NCBI RefSeq assembly: GCF_001447995.1
Contig: NZ_LDPE01000001.1
Location: 1,302,001-1,366,000, forward strand
Reading direction: 5' to 3'
Length of the DNA: 64,000 nt
From: Maribacter dokdonensis DSW-8
GTDB lineage: Bacteria > Bacteroidota > Bacteroidia > Flavobacteriales > Flavobacteriaceae
The translations under genes were made by a program, and so were the position numbers. Each line of letters begins with the position of its first letter. The first letter of the stretch is position 1. This document shows positions 8,867 through 17,190 of this stretch, in pieces. Under the pieces are notes generated by a model that saw nothing but the letters and a program-made list of their open reading frames with translations, ran no database searches and was not told the origin of the DNA.

Positions 8867-9277
8867 TTAAACTGTTTTTAAAAAGTCTTGTAATATAATG
8901 GTTGCACTGATCTCATCTATCAATGCTTTGTTCTTTCTTTGTTTTTTCCTTAATCCGCTATCCAACATGGTCTGAAAAGCCATTTTAGAGGTAAAGCGCT
9001 CATCATGTCTTTTAATGGCCACCTTAGGAAATTTCTCTGCCAACTTCACTAAAAAAGGAGCAATATGCACTTCAGATTCAGAAGCGGTATTATCCATTTG
9101 TTTAGGTTCGCCCACAACTATGGTATCTACATTTTCATTAGGTATATAGTCAGCTAAATATTCAAATATTTTAGGAGTAGCAATAGTAGTTAAACCAAAA
9201 GCTATCATTTTCATATCATCGGTAACTGCCAGCCCAATACGTTTTTCTCCGTAATCAATTGCAAGGATCTTTCCCAA
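8867..9277 (-). CDS. ruvX: Putative pre-16S rRNA nuclease / Holliday junction resolvase-like RuvX (YqgF)
   Basis: The 136-residue protein has the RNase H-like YqgF fold: ILAIDYGEKRIGLAVTD with the first catalytic Asp, VGEPKQMDNT with the Glu region, and a C-terminal KALIDEISATIIL carrying the last Asp. The family processes the 5' end of 16S rRNA. The only start that keeps the conserved first strand is TTG at 9275-9277, since the next Met is inside the domain. A promoter element at 9291-9298 fits that choice. First gene of the ruvX-def-DUF5606 unit and divergent from dapD. Confidence 0.93.
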   Translation of the reverse strand: MGKILAIDYGEKRIGLAVTDDMKMIAFGLTTIATPKIFEYLADYIPNENVDTIVVGEPKQMDNTASESEVHIAPFLVKLAEKFPKVAIKRHDERFTSKMAFQTMLDSGLRKKQRKNKALIDEISATIILQDFLKTV

Positions 9278-9290
9278 ACTAAATTTTTGG

Positions 9291-9298
9291 CAAAAATA
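9291..9298 (-). promoter_or_regulatory. -7 promoter element of ruvX-def
   Basis: The minus strand reads TATTTTTG, an exact TAnnTTTG match, 13 bases before the TTG start of ruvX. It lies back to back with the dapD promoter at 9353-9360. Confidence 0.5.
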
Positions 9299-9352
9299 AA
9301 GGATAATTTGTTATATGTGCCCTTGACCATGGGTAATTACTGTACTTCAACT

Positions 9353-9360
9353 TATATTTG
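9353..9360 (+). promoter_or_regulatory. -7 promoter element of dapD
   Basis: TATATTTG matches TAnnTTTG and ends 10 bases before the dapD ATG, implying a very short leader. A TTG at 9323-9325 is 27 bases upstream, slightly wider than the usual spacing. Confidence 0.5.
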
Positions 9361-9370
9361 AGAAAATTTT

Positions 9371-10192
9371 ATGAAAATGACAGAATTAAGAGCTCAAATA
9401 GAAAAAGCATGGGAAAATAGAGACCTTTTGAAGGAGTCTGCTACCCAAGATAGTATTAGAGAGGTTGTAAATCTTTTAGATTTAGGAAAATTGAGATGTG
9501 CCGAGCCTACTGAAGATGGATGGCAGATCAATGAATGGGTCAAGAAAGCAGTAGTTATGTATTTCCCTATTCAAAAAATGGAAACTTTAGAAGCTGGTAT
9601 TTTTGAGTACCATGATAAAATGCCATTAAAAAAAGGGTACAAAGAAAAAGGAATTCGTGTAGTACCAAATGCCGTTGCAAGACATGGAGCATATATTTCA
9701 GCAGGTACCATTTTAATGCCTAGCTATGTAAATATTGGCGCTTATGTTGATGAAGGAACCATGGTAGATACCTGGGCAACAGTAGGTAGCTGTGCTCAAA
9801 TAGGTAAAAATGTACATCTAAGTGGCGGTGTTGGTATTGGTGGTGTTTTAGAACCTTTACAAGCTTCGCCGGTCATCATAGAAGACGGTGCCTTTATTGG
9901 TTCCCGTTGTATTGTTGTAGAAGGTGTTAGAGTTGAAAAAGAAGCCGTTTTAGGTGCAAATGTTGTTTTGACCATGAGTACTAAAATAATTGATGTTACA
10001 GGTGAAACTCCGGTAGAGACCAAAGGTGTTGTTCCTGCTCGTTCAGTAGTTATACCTGGCAGTTACACCAAAAAATTCCCTGCTGGTGAATTTCAAGTAC
10101 CATGTGCATTAATTATTGGTAAGCGTAAGGAAAGCACCAATAAAAAAACATCATTGAACGATGCACTTAGAGAGTATGATGTAGCGGTTTAA
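9371..10192 (+). CDS. dapD: 2,3,4,5-tetrahydropyridine-2,6-dicarboxylate N-succinyltransferase
   Basis: DapD succinylates tetrahydrodipicolinate in the lysine/diaminopimelate pathway. The 273-residue protein has an N-terminal helical domain (about 1-90) followed by left-handed beta-helix hexapeptide repeats: ISAGTILMPSYVNIGAYV, ATVGSCAQIGKNVHLSGG, then GAFIGSRCIVVEGV. VNIGAYVDEGTMVDTWATVG contains the usual active-site Asp region. A second Met two codons in (MTELRAQ) is an equally plausible start. With lysA at 46291 this shows the succinylase branch is used. The stop is only three bases from the convergent glycosyltransferase stop. Confidence 0.97.
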   Translation: MKMTELRAQIEKAWENRDLLKESATQDSIREVVNLLDLGKLRCAEPTEDGWQINEWVKKAVVMYFPIQKMETLEAGIFEYHDKMPLKKGYKEKGIRVVPNAVARHGAYISAGTILMPSYVNIGAYVDEGTMVDTWATVGSCAQIGKNVHLSGGVGIGGVLEPLQASPVIIEDGAFIGSRCIVVEGVRVEKEAVLGANVVLTMSTKIIDVTGETPVETKGVVPARSVVIPGSYTKKFPAGEFQVPCALIIGKRKESTNKKTSLNDALREYDVAV

Positions 10193-10195
10193 ATT

Positions 10196-11263
10196 TTAAA
10201 CCAATGCCACTACTTTGTTGATAGCATGAGAAAGGTAATAACCGGAAGACACCTTCACCTTTACCTTTTCTACGTTAGAAACCATAGTAGCATAGTCTTT
10301 AGAATCAAGGTTAGCTAAAACAGTATCAAGTTCGTCTAAAGAATTTAAGGTAATACCTATTTGTTCTTTTTCAATGAATTTAGCGATAGCTGCTTTTTTC
10401 CAGACAATTACAGGTAATCCGCACAAGAGATATAAAGATGTCTTGTGCGGATTATTATATAACAAGTATTTACCAAAATCCCCTGAACATTCGGTCAAAG
10501 CATTACCGTTCCAAATTAACCCGAACGAACCGTTTATTTCATCAATTACCTGTTCCGGTGAAAAAACACCTTGATAATCGAGAATAGAATTAGTTTGCTC
10601 AGCATCAGCGGCATTGAAACCATTACCATATAATTTCAATTTATAATTTAAAGGGCTAAGGTTGTCCATACTATATAGAAACTCGCTTTTTTCCTTTCCT
10701 ACCCCCCCTGCGAAGACTACATCGTAAGGAGTATTGAGCGTGGCATGCTTATTACTGGAATGAATATAATCGAACAATTCTAAGCTGACCAACTGTGCAG
10801 TACAGCCATTATCCTGAAACCACTTTTTCATAGATTCGTTATGAACTATGATAAAATCAGCTTTATTAAACTTCGCCATTTCACCATTTAAATCTTTTGA
10901 CTTCCCCATTAAAAATTTTACATCATGAATGATAATAATTAGTGTACATTTTTTTAAAGCAACGACATTGGTGATATACCCAAAAAACTTACTCAATGGA
11001 TATTGCATGCAAAAAACCGACTTTCTTGGCAAGCGAATTAACCCTTTTGTGATTCCGAAAAAACTAATAACCGCACCTATCGCCGAACTGCGGTAATTAC
11101 TTTGTTTAAAACCTAAATTTTTAAATCCGTTTTTTTCAAGAACTATCTCGCAGTCCATTTTTGGTTTAGAAGCCGCATTCTTTGAAAATTTATAATTCCT
11201 AGAAATAAAAAAAAGATTATTTGAAGTCATGAAGGTATTAATTAAGCCATTTTTGCCATGCAA
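10196..11263 (-). CDS. Glycosyltransferase, probable beta-1,6-galactofuranosyltransferase type
   Basis: This protein of up to 355 residues looks like a GT-B glycosyltransferase of the WbbI/Gtf3-like group. It has an N-terminal region with FCMQYPLS and LIIIIHDVKFL, a central DFIIVHNESMKKWF, then VVFAGGVGKEKSEFL, LYGNG and GSFGLIWNG, and a C-terminal NNPHKTSLYLLCGLPVIVW. The order (sugar-nucleotide fold, NPHK motif) is characteristic of galactofuranosyltransferases. It is divergent from a UDP-galactopyranose mutase gene, which makes the UDP-galactofuranose donor; this context supports the call. The start could also be the ATG at 11228-11230 (MTSNNLFFISRNY), and neither is decisive. Confidence 0.72.
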   Translation of the reverse strand: MHGKNGLINTFMTSNNLFFISRNYKFSKNAASKPKMDCEIVLEKNGFKNLGFKQSNYRSSAIGAVISFFGITKGLIRLPRKSVFCMQYPLSKFFGYITNVVALKKCTLIIIIHDVKFLMGKSKDLNGEMAKFNKADFIIVHNESMKKWFQDNGCTAQLVSLELFDYIHSSNKHATLNTPYDVVFAGGVGKEKSEFLYSMDNLSPLNYKLKLYGNGFNAADAEQTNSILDYQGVFSPEQVIDEINGSFGLIWNGNALTECSGDFGKYLLYNNPHKTSLYLLCGLPVIVWKKAAIAKFIEKEQIGITLNSLDELDTVLANLDSKDYATMVSNVEKVKVKVSSGYYLSHAINKVVALV

Positions 11264-11348
11264 TTATACCATTTTAAAATAAAGTTTTTAAGTTAAGTCT
11301 TAAACAATTGTAAATATTTTCATGTTAATAAATTTAGATTTCAAACTG

Positions 11349-11356
11349 TATCTTTG
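11349..11356 (+). promoter_or_regulatory. -7 promoter element of glf
   Basis: TATCTTTG matches TAnnTTTG and lies 18 bases before the glf ATG. Confidence 0.5.
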
Positions 11357-11374
11357 AGCATTAAATTTTAAAAA

Positions 11375-12487
11375 ATGGCATCCACAAAAAAGTATGATTT
11401 CCTTATTGTAGGCGCAGGTCTATACGGGGCAGTTTTTGCCCATGAAGCAAAAAAAAGAGGTAAAACATGTTTAGTAGTAGATAAAAGGGAACATATAGGA
11501 GGTAATACATTTTGTAAAAAAATAGAAGATATCAATGTGCATGCCTACGGAGCACACATTTTCCATACCAACGACAAAAAAATTTGGGACTATGTAAACG
11601 ACTTTGTGCCTTTTAATAGATATACAAATTCACCAGTTGCCAATTATAAAGGTTCATTGTTCAATTTGCCTTTTAACATGAATACTTTCCATCAGCTTTG
11701 GGGAGTAAAAACTCCTTCAGAAGCTAAAAACATAATAGAAGAGCAAAGCAAAAAACACCAAACAAAAAAACCTCAAAACTTAGAAGAGCAAGCGCTCTCA
11801 TTGGTTGGTGAAGATATTTATTACAAACTGATCAAAGGGTATACAGAAAAGCAATGGGGAAGAAAAGCCACAGAATTACCTGCATTTATAATAAAACGTC
11901 TACCGGTAAGATTTACATTCGACAACAATTATTTTAATGATAGCTACCAAGGCATTCCAATAGGTGGATATAACGAACTTACTGGAGGGTTACTTGAAGG
12001 TATAGATGTACAGCTTGGCGTCAATTACTTTAAAGATAAAATTGCCCTAGATGGGATGGCACACAAAACGGTCTTTACAGGTAAAATTGATGAGTACTAC
12101 GGTTATGAATTTGGCAAACTAGAATACCGAGGTTTACGTTTTGCCAATGAAGTTTTAGATATCGAAAACTTTCAAGGCAATGCAGTTATTAATTATACAG
12201 CAGTAGAAATACCATATACTAGAATTTTAGAACACAAACATTTTGAATTTGGGCAACAAAAGAAAACGGTCATAACAAAAGAATTTCCATTAGAGGCATC
12301 AACTGAATTAGAACCCTATTACCCCATTAACGACGATAAGAATAACAGTAGGTATTTAAAATATAAAAATAAGGCTTCCAAAGACTTAGTCATTTTTGGA
12401 GGTAGGCTAGCTGAATATAAATACTATGATATGCACCAGGTTATTGGAGCTGCGTTAGCAAAAACTAAAAAACTTTTTGATAATTGA
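11375..12487 (+). CDS. glf: UDP-galactopyranose mutase
   Basis: Glf is an FAD enzyme that contracts UDP-galactopyranose to UDP-galactofuranose. The 370-residue protein begins with the dinucleotide-binding loop FLIVGAGLYGAVFA, then GGNTFC and YGAHIFHT. KGYTEKQWGRKATELP, RLPVRFTFDNNYF, and the C-terminal GGRLAEYKYYDMHQVIGAAL follow the family order with its substrate Arg and FAD-contact residues. The enzyme is cytoplasmic and feeds lipopolysaccharide or capsule synthesis. It is divergent from the putative galactofuranosyltransferase, so together they imply a galactofuranose-containing surface glycan. Confidence 0.97.
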   Translation: MASTKKYDFLIVGAGLYGAVFAHEAKKRGKTCLVVDKREHIGGNTFCKKIEDINVHAYGAHIFHTNDKKIWDYVNDFVPFNRYTNSPVANYKGSLFNLPFNMNTFHQLWGVKTPSEAKNIIEEQSKKHQTKKPQNLEEQALSLVGEDIYYKLIKGYTEKQWGRKATELPAFIIKRLPVRFTFDNNYFNDSYQGIPIGGYNELTGGLLEGIDVQLGVNYFKDKIALDGMAHKTVFTGKIDEYYGYEFGKLEYRGLRFANEVLDIENFQGNAVINYTAVEIPYTRILEHKHFEFGQQKKTVITKEFPLEASTELEPYYPINDDKNNSRYLKYKNKASKDLVIFGGRLAEYKYYDMHQVIGAALAKTKKLFDN

Positions 12488-12600
12488 ACGCAACCATTCT
12501 AAAATATACCCTCTTATAAACTGAACCAAGTTATAATACTGGATTTTAAACCTGTAAGAATTTTACTTCTTGACACAATTTTTTAATTCTTTTTTTGTTA

Positions 12601-12608
12601 TAACTTTG
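12601..12608 (+). promoter_or_regulatory. -7 promoter element of the 12647 glycosyltransferase gene
   Basis: TAACTTTG matches TAnnTTTG, 38 bases before the ATG at 12647. A TTGACA-like sequence starts at 12570, about 28 bases upstream, wider than the common 17-23 base spacing. Confidence 0.45.
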
Positions 12609-12646
12609 TTCGCTCCGATTAGAGCAAACCTATCAAATTGGATTGT

Positions 12647-13441
12647 ATGATTACAAAAAAAGAACAACTTACCGCATTAGTAATTACGTATAATGAAATT
12701 GGTTTCATTGAAAAATGTGTAGAATCTGTTTCTTTTGCTGACGAAATTATTGTAGTTGACTCTTTTAGTACTGACGGAACCTATGAATATTTAAAGGAAC
12801 ACCCTAAAGTAAAAGTCATTCAAAATCCGTTCGAAAACTTTACCGCTCAAAAATCTTTTGCTTTAAAACAGGCTAAAAACGACTGGGTTTTATTTTTAGA
12901 TGCTGATGAGATTGTTTCAGATGCTTTGCAAAATGAAATAGAAGAAACAATATCAAGTGGTACCGAAATTGCTGCTTTTTGGTTTTATCGACAGTTCATG
13001 TTCAAAAATGAAAAATTAAATTTCAGTGGATGGCAAACAGATAAAAACTACCGCCTTTTTAGAAAAAGTAAAGCTGTATTTTCCGATTGCAAAATTGTTC
13101 ATGAAACATTGGACGTGGATGGTGATTCTGGTATTTTAAAAGAAAAACTAACACATTACTGTTATAAGAGTCACGAAGACTACAAAGGTAAAATGCTCAA
13201 ATATGGTCGTTTAAAAGCTATTGAATCTTTTTACAAGGAAAAAAAATTCAGTTATATAATGATGGTCTTAAAAACTAGCTGGAAATTTTTTAACCACTAT
13301 ATATTAAGACTTGGTATACTTGACGGCAAAAAAGGCTTTACCATTTGTTATTTGAATTCTTTGGGCGTACTTGAACGCTATAGAGAGCTTAAAAGGTTAG
13401 AACAGAAAAATGAGCTTGCGTATTATTTGGTAATGCCATAG
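12647..13441 (+). CDS. Glycosyltransferase family 2, WaaE/KdtX-like
   Basis: A GT-A glycosyltransferase of 264 residues. ALVITYNEIGFIEKCVESV, the Asp in VDSFSTDGT and the LDADE metal-binding motif (VLFLDADEIV) give the nucleotide-sugar site. FSGWQTDKNYRLFRK and the VHETLDVDG segment with the C-terminal HYCYKSHEDYKGKM helix resemble lipopolysaccharide-core glucosyltransferases of the WaaE type, which act at the inner membrane. The frame opens at a TTG three codons earlier, but the ATG at 12647 starts at the family N-terminus. Its 3' end overlaps the convergent next glycosyltransferase by 19 bases. Confidence 0.85.
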   Translation: MITKKEQLTALVITYNEIGFIEKCVESVSFADEIIVVDSFSTDGTYEYLKEHPKVKVIQNPFENFTAQKSFALKQAKNDWVLFLDADEIVSDALQNEIEETISSGTEIAAFWFYRQFMFKNEKLNFSGWQTDKNYRLFRKSKAVFSDCKIVHETLDVDGDSGILKEKLTHYCYKSHEDYKGKMLKYGRLKAIESFYKEKKFSYIMMVLKTSWKFFNHYILRLGILDGKKGFTICYLNSLGVLERYRELKRLEQKNELAYYLVMP

Positions 13442-14241
13442 TGTGTCCACACACTTTTTTCCTTTTTGGTGGCATTTCTAATTCCAACATTTTTTGCAAT
13501 AGACTCTGGTGTTTTGTAACCTCTTTTGTGGTCCAAATGAACACAAACAGCACTGTAACGTAATTGCTTTGATTTTATACCAAAATTGAATAACCTTTCG
13601 CCCAATTCCCTGTCTTGTCCACCGTATTGCATACGCTCATCAAAACCGTTCACATTTTCAATATCTTTCTTCCAACCAGAAGAGTTATGACCGTTCCAAC
13701 TAGCGTTGGTAGGTGTTACCCAGTTAAGGATTTTTGAAATGATCCCCCGAGCCGTCAACTTATTATTCTTGAATGTCTGCGGAATTCCTTTTTCTTTTAA
13801 CCACTGAATATTAAAACAACGCTGCTTTTCAACATCCTCTAAAGTAATTAATTTAGAGATATTCATTGGTAGCATGTAATATCCACCAGAAATAAAATAA
13901 CCAGGTTCTTTATTTATGTAGTGAACTTGAACAAAATCTTCTCGCGGTATACAATCACCATCGGTCATGATAATATAATCTGCAGAACAAGCCGTAACCG
14001 CTTTATTAAGTATCCTAGATTTTTGAAATCCGTCATCTTCTTGCCAAACATGAACTATGGGGTAATGAACCTTTTTTGCCATTTCTTCAAGAAGAATTTT
14101 GGTAGGTTCCTTTGAGCCGTCATCGGCAATAACCACTTCAAAGTCTTTGAAAATTTGTTGCTCAAAGCCCCAAAGTACCTTCTTCAACCACTCTTCGGCA
14201 TTATATGTACTTACAATGATACTTATTTTAGGAATCTCCAT
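13423..14241 (-). CDS. Glycosyltransferase family 2 (chondroitin-polymerase-like domain)
   Basis: This 272-residue protein is a GT-A glycosyltransferase. ISIIVSTYNAEEWLKKVL, VVIADDGS and MTDGDCIPRE give the nucleotide-sugar and metal-binding (DGD) residues, and the C-terminal GFDERMQYGGQDRELGERLF is the galactosyltransferase-like acceptor region with the GGxDxE pattern (GGQDRE). The ATG at 14239-14241 is preferred over the TTG at 14253 because a promoter element lies at 14261-14268. Its tail overlaps the convergent WaaE-like gene. Likely adds a sugar to lipopolysaccharide or capsule; the sugar is unknown. Confidence 0.85.
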   Translation of the reverse strand: MEIPKISIIVSTYNAEEWLKKVLWGFEQQIFKDFEVVIADDGSKEPTKILLEEMAKKVHYPIVHVWQEDDGFQKSRILNKAVTACSADYIIMTDGDCIPREDFVQVHYINKEPGYFISGGYYMLPMNISKLITLEDVEKQRCFNIQWLKEKGIPQTFKNNKLTARGIISKILNWVTPTNASWNGHNSSGWKKDIENVNGFDERMQYGGQDRELGERLFNFGIKSKQLRYSAVCVHLDHKRGYKTPESIAKNVGIRNATKKEKSVWTHYGITK

Positions 14242-14260
14242 GCTACGTTTCAAATTACTG

Positions 14261-14268
14261 CAAAAATA
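14261..14268 (-). promoter_or_regulatory. -7 promoter element of the 14241 glycosyltransferase gene
   Basis: The minus strand reads TATTTTTG, an exact TAnnTTTG match, 19 bases before the ATG at 14241 and only seven before a rival TTG start, which favours the ATG. Confidence 0.5.
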
Positions 14269-14281
14269 TAAAACTCTTATC

Positions 14282-14289
14282 TATCTTTG
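14282..14289 (+). promoter_or_regulatory. -7 promoter element of the 14340 to 18225 gene group
   Basis: TATCTTTG matches TAnnTTTG, 50 bases before the 14340 ATG. It is 13 bases from the divergent element at 14261-14268, so the two polymerases would compete for the same DNA. Confidence 0.45.
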
Positions 14290-14339
14290 ACCAAGAAAAG
14301 ATGCTCTATTAATAATAGATCAAAATACAGCAATGTAAA

Positions 14340-15170
14340 ATGAAGCTAAAAGAAATACCGGTATCAATTTATAACGCTGCCAAACTTTTATCAATATCTT
14401 CTAAAAGTATGGTTAACGTACAGAAAGAAGAAATTCCTGTAATTGTTTCATTAACCTCCATTCCTTCAAGGTTGCATACGCTGCACTTGACCATAAGAAG
14501 TATCCTTAATCAAGAAGTAAGGCCTACAAAAATAGTATTATGGTTACATCACTCCTTAAAGGATGAAATTCCAGAAAAATTGGTATCATTAGAGTCTGAT
14601 TTGTTTTCAATTTTATATTCTGATTTAACCTGCTCACATAGAAAATTGGTTCATAGTTTAGAGCTTTACCCCAACGATATTATAATTACATGTGATGATG
14701 ATATGATGTACAGAAAAAATTGGCTTCATTTATTATATCAAGAGCATAAAGCCAATTTAGACAAGGTAATAGCTAATCAAACTAGGTATATAAGTTATAG
14801 CTCAGCTGGAGAATTACTTTCTTACAAAAGTTGGATCAAGGATAAAAACACCAAGAATAATGAAGACGCAATTATTGCAATTGGTGCAGAAGGGGTACTT
14901 TACCCTCCTAACTGTTTATCAAAAGAGGTAACAAATGCCGATCTATTTTTAGAATTAGCACCAAAAGCCGACGATTTGTGGTTTAAGGCTATGGCATATT
15001 TGCAGGGAACAAAAACAATATTAGCAGCGCATAGAGCAAAAACACCAATACCTATCATTGGGTCTCAAAAACAATCTTTGAAAAAATCGAACATAGGTGG
15101 GGATAAAAACAAAACTCAATGGCAAGCTATAACACAACATTATAATATAACACCAGATAAATTTCTTTAA
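14340..15170 (+). CDS. Glycosyltransferase-like protein (family 2 / GT-A fold)
   Basis: A 276-residue protein with the opening PVIVSLTSIPSRLHTLHLTI, a TIRSILNQ segment, and IIITCDDDMMYRKNWL, in which the Asp triplet is the probable metal-binding DxD site. A later ADDLWFKAMAYLQG contains a candidate catalytic acid. This pattern is seen in small glycosyltransferases of capsule and O-antigen clusters, and the location beside three other transferases agrees. No signal peptide or membrane segment, so it is cytoplasmic. The gene is followed after 16 bases by the Sua5 gene, so it may share its transcript with housekeeping genes. Confidence 0.75.
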   Translation: MKLKEIPVSIYNAAKLLSISSKSMVNVQKEEIPVIVSLTSIPSRLHTLHLTIRSILNQEVRPTKIVLWLHHSLKDEIPEKLVSLESDLFSILYSDLTCSHRKLVHSLELYPNDIIITCDDDMMYRKNWLHLLYQEHKANLDKVIANQTRYISYSSAGELLSYKSWIKDKNTKNNEDAIIAIGAEGVLYPPNCLSKEVTNADLFLELAPKADDLWFKAMAYLQGTKTILAAHRAKTPIPIIGSQKQSLKKSNIGGDKNKTQWQAITQHYNITPDKFL

Positions 15171-15186
15171 TTATACCCTATCAAAG

Positions 15187-15747
15187 ATGACTGAGGAAAT
15201 CAACAAATGCATAGAAGTTTTAGAAAATGGCGGACTCATACTCTACCCTACCGATACCGTTTGGGGAATAGGTTGTGATGCCACCAATGAAGAAGCGGTT
15301 CAAAAAGTATTTCGATTAAAACAACGAGAAGACAGTAAAGCATTAATTTGTTTGGTCGCCAATGACGCAATGCTTGAGAAGCACATAGAAAAAGTTCCTG
15401 ACCTGGCCTATGACCTTATGGACCTTTCTACAAAACCAACCACTATAATTTACGATAATCCACGTGGTATAGCCAAAAACCTAATTGCAGCGGACAATAC
15501 CCTGGCCATTAGAGTAGCTTCTGACAAATTTTGCAGTTACCTAATTGGTAAGTTTAAAAAACCAATTGTATCAACATCTGCCAATATATCAGGAAACAAC
15601 ACTCCAAATTCTTTCCAAAATATAGATCAAGCCATTTTAAAAGGTGTAGACTATGTGGTAAATTTGCACAGAGAGAAACAGAATAGCTCCGCCTCATCAA
15701 TTATTAGACTTTCTAATGACAATACGGTGAAGGTTATTCGAGAATAA
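15187..15747 (+). CDS. L-threonylcarbamoyladenylate synthase (Sua5/YciO/YrdC family)
   Basis: The enzyme makes threonylcarbamoyl-AMP from threonine, bicarbonate and ATP for the t6A37 modification of ANN-decoding tRNAs. The 186-residue protein is a single YrdC domain: [31 protein letters not shown] (the KxR and SxxK positive patch) and the conserved STSANISG. There is no C-terminal Sua5 domain, so it is the short YrdC type. It overlaps functionally with the next gene, since both act on tRNA, and is separated from it by only four bases. Confidence 0.93.
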   Translation: MTEEINKCIEVLENGGLILYPTDTVWGIGCDATNEEAVQKVFRLKQREDSKALICLVANDAMLEKHIEKVPDLAYDLMDLSTKPTTIIYDNPRGIAKNLIAADNTLAIRVASDKFCSYLIGKFKKPIVSTSANISGNNTPNSFQNIDQAILKGVDYVVNLHREKQNSSASSIIRLSNDNTVKVIRE

Positions 15748-15751
15748 CAAC

Positions 15752-17176
15752 ATGCAAGAGAGCCATATAGACGCTTTAAACAACCCTATTTTCAAAACTA
15801 TTTCAGAAGCTGCAGAAGAACTTTCTGTAGACTGCTATGTTATTGGTGGTTTTGTCAGAGATTATTTTTTAAAGAGATCCATTCCTAAAGATATAGATGT
15901 CGTTGCTATTGGCAGTGGCATAGCACTTGCCGAGAAAGTAGCTTCAAAATTAAAGGGAAAACCTCAAGTTTCTGTTTTTAAGAATTTTGGTACCGCCATG
16001 ATCAAAAGTGATGGCATTGAGCTAGAATTTGTTGGCGCACGTAAAGAAAGTTATACCAGGGATAGCCGTAAACCAATTGTTGAAAACGGCACCTTGGAAG
16101 ATGATCAAAAAAGAAGGGATTTTACTATAAATGCATTAGCACTTTCTTTAAATTCATCTAACTATGGTGAGTTATTGGACCCCTTTAACGGTATAACGGA
16201 TCTTGAGAACAAAATAATCAAAACTCCTTTAGAACCAGGGGTAACCTATTCAGATGATCCCTTACGCATGATGAGGGCTATACGATTTGCAACACAATTA
16301 GATTTTCATATTGCACTACCCTCCTTACAAGCTATTACCGAAAATAAAGACCGTTTAAAAATTGTATCCAACGAGCGAATATTGGACGAGCTCAATAAAA
16401 TTATGTTGTGCAAAAAACCGTCCGTAGGGTTTTCACTGCTTCATAAAACAGAACTTTTAGCTTTAATTCTACCAGAGCTTACTGCGTTACAGGGCATTGA
16501 AGAAATAGAAGGGCAAAAACATAAAGACAATTTTTGGCATACGCTAGAAGTGGTCGATAATATATCTGAAGCTACAGACAGTCTTTGGTTACGTTGGGCA
16601 GCGTTATTACATGATATTGGAAAAGCACCAACCAAAAGATTCCATAAAAAAATAGGTTGGACATTTCATGGGCACGAATTTGTGGGGTCTAAAATGGTCT
16701 ATAAGCTGTTCAAAAGGTTACGCATGCCATTGAACGATAAAATGAAATATGTACAAAAGCTCGTACTTATGAGTTCTAGACCTATAGTTTTATCAGAAGA
16801 TTTTGTGACAGATTCTGCCGTACGAAGGTTAATATTTGATGCAGGTGACCATGTAGAAGATTTAATGACCTTATGTGAAGCGGATATCACTACAAAGAAC
16901 CCTAAAAAACAGCGAAGGTATCATCAAAATTTCAAAATTGTTCGCCAAAAGATTGAGGAAGTAGAAGCTCGCGATCATGTTAGAAATTTTCAACCACCTA
17001 TTAGTGGAGAAGAAATTATGGAAACATTTTCCCTAAAACCGTCTAAAGAAATCGGGATTATCAAAGAAGCGATCAAAGAGGCTATTTTAGAAGGAGAAAT
17101 TCCAAATGAATATAAAGCTGCACAAGAATTTATGTATCTTAAAGGTGCAGAACTAGGCTTACAGACTACTAAATAG
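15752..17176 (+). CDS. CCA tRNA nucleotidyltransferase with HD domain
   Basis: Adds or repairs the 3' CCA of tRNAs. The 474-residue protein has a class II nucleotidyltransferase head: [11 protein letters not shown], the two metal-binding Asp in [22 protein letters not shown], and [12 protein letters not shown] with [14 protein letters not shown] central RNA-binding domain follows. A C-terminal HD phosphohydrolase domain is seen in [15 protein letters not shown] with further His in TFHGHEFVG. The HD domain resembles the 2',3'-cyclic phosphodiesterase of bacterial CCA enzymes. Four bases after the Sua5 gene and 14 before heme A synthase, so part of the same unit. Confidence 0.95.
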   Translation: MQESHIDALNNPIFKTISEAAEELSVDCYVIGGFVRDYFLKRSIPKDIDVVAIGSGIALAEKVASKLKGKPQVSVFKNFGTAMIKSDGIELEFVGARKESYTRDSRKPIVENGTLEDDQKRRDFTINALALSLNSSNYGELLDPFNGITDLENKIIKTPLEPGVTYSDDPLRMMRAIRFATQLDFHIALPSLQAITENKDRLKIVSNERILDELNKIMLCKKPSVGFSLLHKTELLALILPELTALQGIEEIEGQKHKDNFWHTLEVVDNISEATDSLWLRWAALLHDIGKAPTKRFHKKIGWTFHGHEFVGSKMVYKLFKRLRMPLNDKMKYVQKLVLMSSRPIVLSEDFVTDSAVRRLIFDAGDHVEDLMTLCEADITTKNPKKQRRYHQNFKIVRQKIEEVEARDHVRNFQPPISGEEIMETFSLKPSKEIGIIKEAIKEAILEGEIPNEYKAAQEFMYLKGAELGLQTTK

Positions 17177-17190
17177 AATGGATACTTTTT

